DNA from: JBDREC01 sp043820105 [NCBI: Pseudomonadota bacterium]
GTDB taxonomy: Bacteria > Bdellovibrionota_F > JAHFAK01
NCBI GenBank assembly: GCA_043820105.1
Contig: JBDREC010000001.1
Coordinates: 1 to 64,000 of the forward strand
Reading direction: 5' to 3'
Length of the DNA stretch: 64,000 nt
How positions within the stretch are numbered: position 1 is the first letter of the stretch; each line of letters begins with the position of its first letter. Under the pieces are notes generated by a model, which saw only the letters and a list, made by a program, of their open reading frames with translations, ran no database searches and was not told the origin of the DNA. A program made the translations under genes and the position numbers. Positions 55,527-64,000 of the stretch are shown here, piece after piece.

Positions 55527-55868
55527 ATGCTTTCAATTAAAAAAACAATTTTTACTTCAGTTGTATTAGGATTTTTACTTACTCTAGCCTCTTATATAGT
55601 TTACAGTGATTTGAAAATTACTTTAAGCTTAATTGCTGGTTGCTTGATTTCAAACCTTAACTTTATTTTACTTGCCCATATTATAAAAAAAATGTTTGCA
55701 GGTGAGGGTAGTAAAGCAAAACCAGCTATTTTACTTTTTTTTAAATTCTTTCTATTGATTTTGTTAATAATAGTGCTCTTTAAATATTTTAACGTTGATA
55801 TTATTTCATTAGCCATTGGTCTGGGAACTCCAATTTTAGCACTAATTCTTTCAAATTTAATATTATAA
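55527..55868 (+). CDS. atpI: ATP synthase subunit I-like membrane protein
   Basis: 113 residues, four hydrophobic segments (FTSVVLGFLLTLASYIV, LSLIAGCLISNLNFILLA, ILLFFKFFLLILLIIVLF, LAIGLGTPILALILSNLIL) with a charged central loop. This is the layout of ATP-synt_I proteins that chaperone c-ring assembly. It lies between atpZ and atpB. Confidence 0.8.
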   Translation: MLSIKKTIFTSVVLGFLLTLASYIVYSDLKITLSLIAGCLISNLNFILLAHIIKKMFAGEGSKAKPAILLFFKFFLLILLIIVLFKYFNVDIISLAIGLGTPILALILSNLIL

Positions 55869-55883
55869 GCGGTGGTTTTTTTA

Positions 55884-55914
55884 CTACAAGCTACCAGCTA
55901 CAAGCTACAAGCTA
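55884..55914. repeat. Word-like repeat (CTACAAGCTA units)
   Basis: Imperfect repeats of ACAAGCTACAAGCTA in the 132-bp gap between atpI and atpB. Confidence 0.7.
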
Positions 55915-56000
55915 ATTTTAAGCCATTTTTCCTTTGACTTTTATCGCATATTTTGGATTTTATGCTCTGCAAATTTTAATAATTAATTTTAGATTTTATA

Positions 56001-56693
56001 ATGAAACATCACGTAACACTATTTGATATTATTCCAGGGCTTAATCAACTGCCCTCTCATATTGCTGGAGCTTTACTTGTTTGTGTGCTTTTGTGTATCT
56101 TGTCGGTTATTTTCTATTTAAGAATTAGAAAACAAGAAGATGCTGAGGTTCCTCCTGATAAGTTTTGTTTAAGAAATGTATTTGAGTTAATTGTTGAGTA
56201 TGTGCTTGATTTGGTAGAAAACATGACTGGTCCTAAGGGCAGACGCTTTTTTCCAATTATTGGCGCAACTTTTTTATTTATTTTAGTTTCAAATATTATG
56301 GGTTTAATCCCTGGTTTAGTGCCACCTACTGATAATGTTAATACTAACGCTGCTTGCGCAATTTTTATTTTTCTTTCTACTTATTATTTTGGAATAAAAG
56401 AACATGGTCTTGCTTATTTTAAAAAATTAGCAGGTCCTGTTTGGTGGTTAGCCTTTTTATTTTTACCAATAGAAATCATAAGTCATTGTATTCGGCCAGT
56501 TTCTTTAACACTTCGACTTTACGGAAATATTTTTGGAGATCACGCTGTTTTAGCTATCTTTTCTGATTTGATTCCTTTAATTGTGCCAATTCCATTTTTA
56601 GCGCTTGGAACTTTAGTTTCAGTTATCCAGGCCCTGGTTTTTACACTTCTATCAATAGTATATATATCAGAAGCGATTTCACACGAACATTAG
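56001..56693 (+). CDS. atpB: ATP synthase Fo subunit a
   Basis: 230 residues with five to six membrane helices. Ion-channel motifs are conserved: IMGLIPGLVPPTDNVNT, the essential Arg in RPVSLTLRLYGNIFGDH, and the C-terminal FLALGTLVSVIQALVFTLLS. It couples ion flow through the c-ring to rotation. There is no clear ribosome site. It is separated from atpE by 172 bases containing a word-like repeat. Confidence 0.95.
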   Translation: MKHHVTLFDIIPGLNQLPSHIAGALLVCVLLCILSVIFYLRIRKQEDAEVPPDKFCLRNVFELIVEYVLDLVENMTGPKGRRFFPIIGATFLFILVSNIMGLIPGLVPPTDNVNTNAACAIFIFLSTYYFGIKEHGLAYFKKLAGPVWWLAFLFLPIEIISHCIRPVSLTLRLYGNIFGDHAVLAIFSDLIPLIVPIPFLALGTLVSVIQALVFTLLSIVYISEAISHEH

Positions 56694-56694
56694 G

Positions 56695-56730
56695 TTGGTA
56701 TTTGGTATTCAGTATTTGGTATTCAGTAGG
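56695..56730. repeat. Word-like repeat (TTGGTATTCAG units)
   Basis: Tandem TTTGGTATTCAG words in the atpB-atpE gap, directly after the atpB stop. Confidence 0.75.
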
Positions 56731-56865
56731 AAGAAATTTTATTGAACTTTAGGTTAGAAATTATAAATAATTTTCCTTGGTTTTTTTGGTTGATTTTAAT
56801 TTTTTACTACTATATTTACCGTGCAAGTTTTTGGAAATAAATTCATTTGAAAGGATAAATTTAAA

Positions 56866-57198
56866 ATGAAAGCACTAAAATTTATAAAAATTATAACACT
56901 TAGTTTTGTGGCTTATTTAGGGCATTCTGCCTTTGTTTTTGCTGAAGAAACAGTTGAAATCGCTACTACAGATTCAAGTGGCTGGTATGCAATTGCAGCA
57001 GCTTTTGCTATTGGAATTGCAGCGTTTGGTGGTGCCTTAGGACAGGGAAAGGCAATTTCAGCTGCCCTTGAAGGTATTGCAAGAAATCCTTCTGCTACAT
57101 CAAAAATTCAAATGCCTATGCTTATTGGTCTTGCTTTTATTGAATCATTAGTTATTTATGTGCTTTTGATTTCTTTTTTTATTGTTTTCAAGTTCTAA
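56866..57198 (+). CDS. atpE: ATP synthase Fo subunit c with N-terminal extension
   Basis: 110 residues: a ~25-residue hydrophobic N-terminal extension that looks like a signal peptide, then the usual two-helix hairpin. Helix 1 contains [20 protein letters not shown] with the conserved loop RNP; helix 2 contains the ion-binding Glu in FIESLVIY. The Gln of GQG and the E-S pair are positions used by Na+-binding c-rings, so Na+ coupling is possible but not certain. An AAGGA site precedes the ATG. No F1 genes follow, so the synthase is split in two loci. Confidence 0.93.
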   Translation: MKALKFIKIITLSFVAYLGHSAFVFAEETVEIATTDSSGWYAIAAAFAIGIAAFGGALGQGKAISAALEGIARNPSATSKIQMPMLIGLAFIESLVIYVLLISFFIVFKF

Positions 57199-59056
57199 TT
57201 TTATCATACAGAAAACATTTATTTCGTCCATTTTCTTTTGCATAATATAAAGCCTTGTCTGCTTTTGAAATAAGCTCTGAACGTTTTTCTGAATCATCAG
57301 GGAAGGTTGAAATTCCTGCTGAAATAGTAACCTTAAGCTCACGTAAACTACCATCAAATCTTTCTATTTCAACATTTTGTCTAATTCTTTCCCCAAGGTT
57401 ATTAGCTTCTTTTTTGCCTGTGTTTGGTAAAATAACTGCGAATTCTTCTCCGCCATATCTTGAGGCAATATCAATTTTTCGAATACTGCTTTTTATTACA
57501 CTTGATATCTTTTTTAAAACTTTATCTCCATATATATGGCCATAGGTATCATTTATTGATTTGAAATAATCTATATCAAGAAACATTAGGGATATCTTTT
57601 CTGAAAACCTATGAGCTCTTGCAAGGTTTTGCTCGAAGGTCTCCTGGAAATATCTATGGTTATATAAACCAGTCATAGAGTCAGTTGTCGCGAGTGTTTC
57701 CATTTTTTCAAAAAGGCGCGAGTTTTGTATAGAAAATGATGTTTGTTTTGCTATAACTTCAATCATATTAATTTCATTTTCAGAAAACTCATCATTTTCA
57801 TAGCTTCCAACAGCCATGCTTCCAATATTACCTGCAGTAGTAAAAAGCGGAACAATTAAAAGTGAATTTAATCCATGATTAAAGGGTAGGCTTCTATCAA
57901 AAATAATTACTTCTTTTTTTGCCTCTATTATATTTTTATAATGCAAGGAACGGTTATTTTTAATAACCCAGGAAGCTAGAGAAGTCGCAGGATCAAAACT
58001 AAAATTTAAATTTTCATATTCTGGCAAATCTTTATTATCTTCATGGACTATCATTATCTTATTTTCACCTTTATCGCTATCATGAAGAATAATCGCCCCA
58101 AAATCAATATTACAAGTGGTTTTAACTGCTTTGATTAATTCTTTTGTTATATCATTTGTATAAATGTGTGATGAAAGATCCTTGCTTGATTCGTATAAAT
58201 TTTTAATTTCATTTGCCATGAAAACAAGAGTTTTTGTTCTCTTTTTTTCATTATATAATGATGAAAAAAGATTTATTAATAATTTAACTCTTGTATCATT
58301 TCTCTTGGTAGTCATTTTTGGACAAAAACTATCATTTGCAGCTATGGCTATTATTTCTTTGTTATCATTAAATATTGGAAAACCTAAAAAAGATTTAACA
58401 TCAGGTCTTATACTCTCTTTGTAATAACTTAGCCCATGATAAGTTTCTTGAATAGGAGACATTGAAATAAGGCATTTTTCTTTGAAAATTCCAGATAAAA
58501 CCCCAGATGAAAAGCTAATTCTTTCATTAAATAGATTGCCTGATTTACAAAATTTATTTTCAAGCACAAATTCCTTGTTTTCATAATCAACCTTATATAT
58601 AAGAGAAGAATTTGTATCTAAAAATTTGTGAGTAAATAGTATTAGATCATAAAGAGTCTCAGGAAAATTGCTATGTAAATTTAGTTCACTTTCATTTTCA
58701 GCTGTTTTTATATCTAGTTTGTTGTCAGGATTCGCAGCTTTTGGTTTGCCCTGCTCAGGGATGTGCTCTTTTTCAAAGAGAATGGGAATAATTAATATAA
58801 GCATCCAGACTGGTAAAAGATAAAGCAGTATGAACTTGGGTAAGGGGCTAATTGATATAAATGTGAACTCAAATATTGCCGAAAAGGCAAGTGGCAGTGT
58901 GTAGTTTTTAATTGGCTTAAATCTTATAAAGGAAAGCAGCACTGCGATATAAAAAATATGCATGTATAAAAAAATATCACTATAAAGTGAGAAAAATACG
59001 TTATTTAATAAGCAAAAGGAAAAAAAAGTAAGAAAGAAGACTACAATGCTATTCAT
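57188..59056 (-). CDS. Diguanylate cyclase: membrane anchor, two GAF-like sensors, GGDEF
   Basis: 622 residues from the ATG at 59056. Four to six N-terminal membrane helices, then two ~150-residue GAF-like sensor domains (~150-270 and ~300-440) and a C-terminal GGDEF domain. The active site is RYGGEEF, with the intact inhibitory I-site RKID five residues upstream; [12 protein letters not shown] and [16 protein letters not shown] complete the family. It makes cyclic di-GMP from two GTP in response to an unknown signal. Its end overlaps the atpE stop convergently; its start overlaps the FtsB gene by eight bases. Confidence 0.93.
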   Translation of the reverse strand: MNSIVVFFLTFFSFCLLNNVFFSLYSDIFLYMHIFYIAVLLSFIRFKPIKNYTLPLAFSAIFEFTFISISPLPKFILLYLLPVWMLILIIPILFEKEHIPEQGKPKAANPDNKLDIKTAENESELNLHSNFPETLYDLILFTHKFLDTNSSLIYKVDYENKEFVLENKFCKSGNLFNERISFSSGVLSGIFKEKCLISMSPIQETYHGLSYYKESIRPDVKSFLGFPIFNDNKEIIAIAANDSFCPKMTTKRNDTRVKLLINLFSSLYNEKKRTKTLVFMANEIKNLYESSKDLSSHIYTNDITKELIKAVKTTCNIDFGAIILHDSDKGENKIMIVHEDNKDLPEYENLNFSFDPATSLASWVIKNNRSLHYKNIIEAKKEVIIFDRSLPFNHGLNSLLIVPLFTTAGNIGSMAVGSYENDEFSENEINMIEVIAKQTSFSIQNSRLFEKMETLATTDSMTGLYNHRYFQETFEQNLARAHRFSEKISLMFLDIDYFKSINDTYGHIYGDKVLKKISSVIKSSIRKIDIASRYGGEEFAVILPNTGKKEANNLGERIRQNVEIERFDGSLRELKVTISAGISTFPDDSEKRSELISKADKALYYAKENGRNKCFLYDKIRT

Positions 59057-59369
59057 TTTTTGTTTTATCCCCAAATATATAAACGACTTCAAATTTTTCT
59101 AACATTCCTAAATTATCTTTTATCTTTTGTGAAATATAATAGGAATTAAATTTTAATTGTTTTATTTCAGATTTTAAATTTAAATTTTCGTGTTTTAATT
59201 TTTTAATATTTCTTTGAACCTTTTGTTTTTCAACAAAGAGGTTATAGGTGTTTACAAGGCCTTTTTCTCCAGAGAAAGTAAAAAATACGGTGAAAAAAGA
59301 AGAAACAACTATAGTGCAAATAATTAATAACAAGACAAGTTGGTTTTTTGATTTTTTTCCTCCAGACAT
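59049..59369 (-). CDS. FtsB/DivIC-type septum formation initiator
   Basis: 106 residues: a single N-terminal membrane helix (LVLLLIICTIVVSSFFTVFF), then a coiled coil (KQKVQRNIKKLKHENLNLKS) and a short globular tail (LGMLEKFEVVYIFGDK) as in FtsB/DivIC. In the divisome it scaffolds FtsL and FtsQ in the periplasm. It is upstream of and overlapping the diguanylate cyclase gene. Confidence 0.8.
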   Translation of the reverse strand: MSGGKKSKNQLVLLLIICTIVVSSFFTVFFTFSGEKGLVNTYNLFVEKQKVQRNIKKLKHENLNLKSEIKQLKFNSYYISQKIKDNLGMLEKFEVVYIFGDKTKNE

Positions 59370-59420
59370 GGGGCTTATATTACTATATTTGAATGCATTC
59401 GTAAAGGAGAAAATTATTTA

Positions 59421-59446
59421 TAAGTCGTAAGTGGTAAGTGGTAAGT
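59421..59446. repeat. Word-like repeat (AAGTGGT units)
   Basis: TAAGTCGTAAGTGGTAAGTG words between the FtsB-like gene and fusA; related to 47891-47925 and 21341-21370. Confidence 0.7.
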
Positions 59447-59451
59447 TGATT

Positions 59452-61530
59452 TTAGTAGTATTTATTTAAGATAGAATCTTGAATGTTTTTTGGGACTATT
59501 TCGTATTTAACAAATTCCATCGTATGATTTGCACGTCCTTGAGAGAGTGAGCGAATTTCTGTTGCATAGCCAAAGAGTTCAGATAAAGGAATTTCTGCTT
59601 TAACTGTTTTGAGATTAGCTTTTGCTTGCATATTAATAATTTTGCCTCTTCTTGCATTCATATCTGATATGATATTGCTAAGGAAATCTTCTGGAACTGC
59701 CACTTCAACACTCATAATTGGTTCAAGTAAAACAGGATCTGCATCTCTTAAGGCATTATTAATTGCCATGGAGCCTGCCATTTTAAAGGCCACTTCAGTG
59801 AAGTTTTCTTCTTGATATGCACCACCTACTAAGGTGACAATTATATCCATGACCGGATAGCTGCACAAATATCCGCTTTCAAGCGAGAGTTTTACACCCT
59901 CTTCAATTATAGGAATAACTGATTTTGGAATAATTTCATGATGCACTTTATTTACAAAGGTGTTTCCTGCTGATCTTTTGTTTGGCTGGATTTCAATGAC
60001 AACATGTGCAAATTGAGATTGTGTTTGGGTCATTTTATCAAATTTGCTTTCAGAACGAACCTTTTTAGTAATAGATTCTTTATAAGCTACCTGGGGTTTT
60101 CCAACATTTGCATTAGCAGAATATTCTCTTAATAATCTATTCACAATAATTTCTAAATGTAATTCACCCATGCCTGAAATAATTCTTTGACCTGTTTCTT
60201 CATCCATTTTAACTTTAAAGGAAGGATCTTCAATTTCCAGTTTTGCAAGAGAATCAGCTAGTTTGTCTTCATCTTGTTTTGTCTTTGGTTCTATTGCAAC
60301 TGAAATAACAGGATCAGGAAAATCAAGTTTTTCAAGGTATATTGGCTTATCTATTCTGCAAAGAGTGTCGCCAGTCCTTGTAAATTTTAGTCCAGATACA
60401 GCAACAATATCACCAGTTCTTATACTTTTAGTTTCTTCTCTTTTGTTTGCGTGCATTATAAAAATTTTAGTTAATCTTTCTTTTTTGTTTTGCAGTGAAT
60501 TAAGAGCAACACTTCCTGAATCTAGGGTTCCTGAATAGACTCTTAAATAGGTTAATTGACCAATAAAATTATCATGTACAATTTTATATGCTAAAGCTGT
60601 AAATGGCTCGTTGTCATCAGGTCGTCTTTCAATTCTTTTATCATCATTTGGGTTAAAGCCTCTAACAGGAGGTTTATCAAGCGGTGATGGAAAATAGGAA
60701 ACAACTGCATCTAAAATTTTTTGAACACCTTTATTTTTAAAAGAGGAACCACATAAAACAGGGATTATTTCATTTGCTAAGGTTAATTTGCGAATAGCAT
60801 TATTAATTAATTCTTCATTTATAAATCCATCAGAAAGATATTCTTCTAAAAGATCATCATCTGCTTCAGCTATTGTTTCTAGAAGAAAATGTCTGAACTG
60901 ATTGGCCTGGTCTAAATAATCCTCTGGAATATCTTTATATTCATACTTACTGCCCAAAGATTCTTCATCATAATAGATAGCCTTCATTTTTATAAGGTCA
61001 ATAATTGCCTCAAAATTTTCACCTTCTCCAATTGGGATTTGTAAAGGGCAGGCTTGGCCACCAAGTTTTTCTTTTATCTCATTATATACTCTAAAATAAT
61101 CTGCTCCAAGTCTATCCATTTTATTAATAAAAACAATTCTTGGAACATTATATTTGTCAGCCTGTCTCCATACCGTTTCTGATTGAGGTTCAACACCGCC
61201 TACAGAGCAAAGCACAACAACCGCAGCGTCTAGTACCCTTAAGGACCTTTCTACTTCTAAGGTGAAATCAACGTGACCTGGAGTATCAATAATGTTAATC
61301 TTATGATCATTCCAAAAGCAAGTTGTTGCAGCTGAAGTAATTGTGATGCCGCGTTCTTTTTCCTGAGCCATCCAGTCCATTACAGCGAGACCATCGTGAA
61401 CTTCTCCCATTTTATAGGACTTTCCAGTATAATATAATATTCTTTCAGTTGTAGTTGTTTTCCCAGCATCAATATGTGCAATAATGCCTATATTGCGAAC
61501 TATAGATAAATTCATGTTCTCTTTCGCCAT
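59452..61530 (-). CDS. fusA: Translation elongation factor G
   Basis: 692 residues, the normal length. G1 [20 protein letters not shown]2 [13 protein letters not shown]3 DTPGHVDF and G4 NKMDR are intact, as are domain IV/V blocks ([15 protein letters not shown]). It promotes ribosome translocation and recycling. It is the last gene of the str operon (rpsL-rpsG-fusA), 79 bases after rpsG. Confidence 0.98.
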   Translation of the reverse strand: MAKENMNLSIVRNIGIIAHIDAGKTTTTERILYYTGKSYKMGEVHDGLAVMDWMAQEKERGITITSAATTCFWNDHKINIIDTPGHVDFTLEVERSLRVLDAAVVVLCSVGGVEPQSETVWRQADKYNVPRIVFINKMDRLGADYFRVYNEIKEKLGGQACPLQIPIGEGENFEAIIDLIKMKAIYYDEESLGSKYEYKDIPEDYLDQANQFRHFLLETIAEADDDLLEEYLSDGFINEELINNAIRKLTLANEIIPVLCGSSFKNKGVQKILDAVVSYFPSPLDKPPVRGFNPNDDKRIERRPDDNEPFTALAYKIVHDNFIGQLTYLRVYSGTLDSGSVALNSLQNKKERLTKIFIMHANKREETKSIRTGDIVAVSGLKFTRTGDTLCRIDKPIYLEKLDFPDPVISVAIEPKTKQDEDKLADSLAKLEIEDPSFKVKMDEETGQRIISGMGELHLEIIVNRLLREYSANANVGKPQVAYKESITKKVRSESKFDKMTQTQSQFAHVVIEIQPNKRSAGNTFVNKVHHEIIPKSVIPIIEEGVKLSLESGYLCSYPVMDIIVTLVGGAYQEENFTEVAFKMAGSMAINNALRDADPVLLEPIMSVEVAVPEDFLSNIISDMNARRGKIINMQAKANLKTVKAEIPLSELFGYATEIRSLSQGRANHTMEFVKYEIVPKNIQDSILNKYY

Positions 61531-61609
61531 ATAAAAAAATTCATGTAAGTTAATAATTTAAGTAAAGTGTAATAATTGATTATATTTTAAAAATCAAGAT
61601 GCTTTTAAG

Positions 61610-62083
61610 CTACCAGCGGAAGTGAGCAAATGCCTTGTTGGCGTCTGCCATTTTGTGAGTGTCTTCTCTTTTCTTAATTGCAGCGCCTCTTTTATGAAAG
61701 GCATCAATGAGTTCACCTGCAAGTTTTTCATACATTGTTTTTTCGCCTCTAGCTCTTGAGTATTTAATTACCCAACGAAAAGCAAGGGCTTCTCTTCTAG
61801 GAGCTCTAATTTCCATTGGCACCTGATATGTTGCACCACCAACTCTTCTTGATTTAACTTCGATTAGTGGTTTGATATTTTCAATGGCAATTTTAAAAGC
61901 TTCAATTGGTTCTTTTTCTTTAACTTCTTTTTGAATAATATCTAAAGATTTATAAAGAATTGATCTCGCAGTTGATTTTTTTCCACCTTGCATCATGCAG
62001 TTTACAAATTTTTCAGCTAGCACACTTCCATATTTGGGATCTGCTATGATGGGTCTTTTGGGTACTTCTCTTCTTCTTGGCAT
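61610..62083 (-). CDS. rpsG: 30S ribosomal protein S7
   Basis: 157 residues. Starts [20 protein letters not shown] and carries [12 protein letters not shown] and a C-terminal [14 protein letters not shown], hallmarks of S7. It nucleates assembly of the 3' domain of 16S rRNA. 18 bases after rpsL. Confidence 0.98.
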   Translation of the reverse strand: MPRRREVPKRPIIADPKYGSVLAEKFVNCMMQGGKKSTARSILYKSLDIIQKEVKEKEPIEAFKIAIENIKPLIEVKSRRVGGATYQVPMEIRAPRREALAFRWVIKYSRARGEKTMYEKLAGELIDAFHKRGAAIKKREDTHKMADANKAFAHFRW

Positions 62084-62101
62084 ACTATAACCTCTTTTAG
62101 T

Positions 62102-62470
62102 TTACGATTTCTTTGCGCCGTATTTTGAACGACTTTGTTTTCTGTCAGCTACACCTACTGTATCAAGTGTTCCTCGAACAACGTGATATCTAACACCAGG
62201 TAAATCTTTAACTCTTCCGCCTCTGATTAAAACAACTGAGTGCTCTTGAAGATTGTGACCAACTCCTGGAATGTAAGTTGTAACTTCAAATCCATTGGTT
62301 AATCTAACCCTTGCAACTTTTCTCAAAGCTGAGTTAGGTTTTTTGGGTGTTACAGTATAAACTCTAAGACAAACTCCTCGTTTTTGAGGGCATTTTTTTA
62401 GTGCAGGAGACGATGTTTTTACTTTAATTTTTTTCCTGCCTTTTCTAACTAACTGATTAATTGTTGGCAT
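62102..62470 (-). CDS. rpsL: 30S ribosomal protein S12
   Basis: 122 residues. [32 protein letters not shown], and [28 protein letters not shown] are textbook S12, including the PNSALRK region that determines streptomycin sensitivity. First gene of the str operon. Confidence 0.98.
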   Translation of the reverse strand: MPTINQLVRKGRKKIKVKTSSPALKKCPQKRGVCLRVYTVTPKKPNSALRKVARVRLTNGFEVTTYIPGVGHNLQEHSVVLIRGGRVKDLPGVRYHVVRGTLDTVGVADRKQSRSKYGAKKS

Positions 62471-62525
62471 TTAAACCTTCCTATAACATATTATAACTTA
62501 AGCAAATATCAAAAAAGTAGCTGGG

Positions 62526-62554
62526 CTTATAGCAGTGAAACCCAGGCTTGTCAA
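62526..62554 (-). promoter_or_regulatory. Sigma-70 promoter of the str operon
   Basis: The minus strand reads TTGACA (62554-62549), a 17-base spacer, then TATAAG (62531-62526), about 60 bases before rpsL. The spacer and -10 overlap a CTGGG...CCCAG inverted repeat (62521-62545). Confidence 0.75.
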
Positions 62555-62591
62555 CATAAAAGGTCGAAAAAAAATCTGAACTTGCGCACTT

Positions 62592-62620
62592 GCCTGATTT
62601 CCTTTTCAATAAAATCAGGC
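62592..62620. terminator. Hairpin between the tad end and the str promoter
   Basis: GCCTGATTT and AAATCAGGC are perfect nine-base arms with an 11-base loop. There is no clean T-run on either side, so it may be a factor-dependent stop or a processing structure after the tad transcript. Confidence 0.4.
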
Positions 62621-62657
62621 CAATATTTTCATAAAAAATAAGTGTGTGAAATGGCGG

Positions 62658-63548
62658 TTAAATATCGATAGTTACGATTTTTTTGATAACGAAAAAAGCT
62701 AGACCTATGATACAACATGCAGCTATTGTTAAGCCTAAACCAATTGGAGTTGTTACAAAAAGCTTCATTTCGTCTGGGTTTGAAAGATAAAACATGCCAG
62801 CTAAAGCAAAAGGAAGGCATGAAAGCATGGCACCTTGAAAAAGGCCTAAGTGTGTGAGGGATTTGATTTTTCCATCAATCTTTTTTCTTTCACGGATTGT
62901 GTTTGTCAAGGTGTCAAAGGTTTCTGTTAAATCACCACCAGTTTCTCGTAAAATAGTAATTGAGCTAACAACCATATGTAAATCGTCAGAAGGAATTCTT
63001 TCACCTAATGATTCAAGTGCTTCATCAATTGACGATCCAATTTGCTGTTGATGTAGGACTAGTTGAAATTCCTGGGACACTGGGTTTGGCATGTTTTTTG
63101 ATATTAACTGCATGCCTTGAAGAAAAGATAGACCTGACTTTAATGTGTTTCCAAGCATTGCAAGACAGTCCACTAATTGTGCATCAAATTTAGCTACTCG
63201 TCTATTAAAAAGAAAACCAACGATGAATTTAGGGGCTACCCAGGCTATTATACATATTAGTGCTGTAAGTACTATGGCAACAATGAAATGCATGTTTGAT
63301 AAAAACATCATTATAACGCCCAAAAGCAGACAAGCAACAAATGGACCAAAAGAGAGGATATAGATTCTTTCAATAGGCCATTTATCCTTAATAAACATTT
63401 TTTCAAATTTATCTTCAAAAAATTCGATTCTATTTCTATATTTATTTGCTGCCCAAGACTCCATTCCCTCATATGAGCCTATGACAAAAATAAAAACTGC
63501 AAATCCAATAATTATTGCAATGACTGTTGTTAGTCCAAAGAAAAACAT
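62658..63548 (-). CDS. Tad-type pilus inner-membrane protein (T2SS F family, TadB-like)
   Basis: 296 residues with one N-terminal helix, a T2SSF cytoplasmic domain (ARKF-like FDAQLVDCLAMLGNTLKSGL, IPSDDLHMVVSSITILRETGG) and three C-terminal helices. It is the platform protein for Tad/Flp pilus assembly, driven by the CpaF/TadA ATPase encoded 15 bases upstream. The expected second F-family gene (TadC) does not follow; the ribosomal operon starts after 187 bases. Confidence 0.9.
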   Translation of the reverse strand: MFFFGLTTVIAIIIGFAVFIFVIGSYEGMESWAANKYRNRIEFFEDKFEKMFIKDKWPIERIYILSFGPFVACLLLGVIMMFLSNMHFIVAIVLTALICIIAWVAPKFIVGFLFNRRVAKFDAQLVDCLAMLGNTLKSGLSFLQGMQLISKNMPNPVSQEFQLVLHQQQIGSSIDEALESLGERIPSDDLHMVVSSITILRETGGDLTETFDTLTNTIRERKKIDGKIKSLTHLGLFQGAMLSCLPFALAGMFYLSNPDEMKLFVTTPIGLGLTIAACCIIGLAFFVIKKIVTIDI

Positions 63549-63562
63549 AATTCGCCTTTCAT

Positions 63563-64000
63563 TTAAGCTTTTGGTGTAAACATACCCTTGGGCAATCTTA
63601 TACCCTTTTCTTTTAGTGTTGTTACGAATTTTGGAATTAAACCAGTTGAAATGTATTCACCGATTACCTTGCCTTTTGCATCAACCCCTTTTTGTTTGTA
63701 TAAAAAGATATCCTGCAATACAACTGCGCTTCCTTCCATGCCAGTTATTTCAGTAATATGAGTTATTTTTCTTGAACCATCTGAAAATCTGTTAAGTTGC
63801 ACTACCATATGAACTGCCCCAGCGATTTGTTGCTTGATTGCAGTTGAAGGCAGATCAAAACCAGCGAACATAACTAAGGTTTCAAGTCTTTGTATACAAT
63901 CTCTAGGAGTATTTGAGTGAATTGTTGTTAATGAACCGTCATGCCCTGTGTTCATGGCCTGGAGCATATCAAGGGCTTCAGCGCCACGACATTCTCCAAC
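63563..64000 (-). CDS. CpaF/TadA-type pilus ATPase, C-terminal part (runs off the window)
   Basis: 146 codons are visible to the window edge without a start. GECRGAEALDMLQAMNTGHDGSL and TTIHSNTPRDCIQRLETLVM are the conserved Walker-B/His-box and second half of the secretion ATPase; a regulatory tail with EITGMEGSAVVLQDIF follows. It powers extension or secretion through a Tad pilus together with the downstream TadB-like protein. The N-terminal region lies beyond position 64000. Confidence 0.95.
   Translation of the reverse strand, partial: VGECRGAEALDMLQAMNTGHDGSLTTIHSNTPRDCIQRLETLVMFAGFDLPSTAIKQQIAGAVHMVVQLNRFSDGSRKITHITEITGMEGSAVVLQDIFLYKQKGVDAKGKVIGEYISTGLIPKFVTTLKEKGIRLPKGMFTPKA

Overview
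The window comes from the chromosome of an AT-rich Gram-negative bacterium. It encodes outer-membrane beta-barrels, a LolA-like periplasmic protein, many signal-peptidase-II lipoproteins, a Tad pilus motor, a B12-dependent ribonucleotide reductase and a two-part ATP synthase layout (AtpZ/AtpI/AtpB/AtpE without the F1 genes). MopE-type metal-binding motifs, thrombospondin type 3 repeats and FG-GAP propellers in surface lipoproteins fit a deltaproteobacterial-grade lineage (Desulfobacterota, Myxococcota, SAR324 or Bdellovibrionota). The sequence alone does not settle which one.

Layout. 1-3.6 kb: a 210-bp palindromic element, a diverged four-helix-bundle (S23-type) protein and a VCBS/FG-GAP lipoprotein. 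3.7-10.4 kb: nrdJ, a polytopic membrane protein, a sodium symporter and a lipoprotein. 10.7-15.7 kb: a five-gene minus-strand operon (beta-barrel, ABC ATPase, two FtsX/LolC-type permeases, LolA-like protein) that looks like one envelope lipid/lipoprotein export machine. 15.8-16.5 kb: tRNA-Arg(ACG) between two arms of a ~95-bp inverted repeat. 16.7-21.3 kb: a 1536-residue exported/membrane protein with two FHA domains and a C-terminal calpain-like cysteine protease domain. 21.6-41.3 kb: a run of secreted and lipoprotein genes with duplicated operons. 41.2-46.1 kb: a truncated DUF4143 pseudogene, a nucleotidyltransferase/winged-helix pair resembling a toxin-antitoxin module, and a small basic peptide gene next to a B12-binding radical SAM protein. 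46-54.5 kb: lipoproteins, a metalloprotease-propeller-barrel protein and another barrel. 54.6-64 kb: housekeeping genes (ATP synthase Fo, a diguanylate cyclase, FtsB/DivIC, the str operon rpsL-rpsG-fusA) and the end of a tad locus.

The strongest new signal is regulatory. Nine transcription units between 21 and 48 kb have a sigma-54 (-24/-12) promoter, mostly TGGCAC-N5-TTGC or close to it. Eight of these carry an A-rich element (core TTTTGAAAAAAAGA, usually preceded by TTCC or TCCC) whose reference base lies 68-71 bp upstream of the -24 GG. In the ninth, a weaker element is displaced by about the length of a 35-bp heptamer array sitting between the two sites. The set contains the FHA-calpain protein, a small secreted protein and the accessory lipoproteins. 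It looks like a co-regulated surface/secretion regulon controlled by one unseen enhancer-binding protein.

Within that regulon two operons carry the same three paralogous families in different gene order: a Gly-Asp-repeat/MopE lipoprotein, a thrombospondin-3 lipoprotein and an Ig-like lipoprotein. Gene remnants, an orphan C-terminal cassette and short word-like tandem repeats between genes indicate that this region is evolving quickly.
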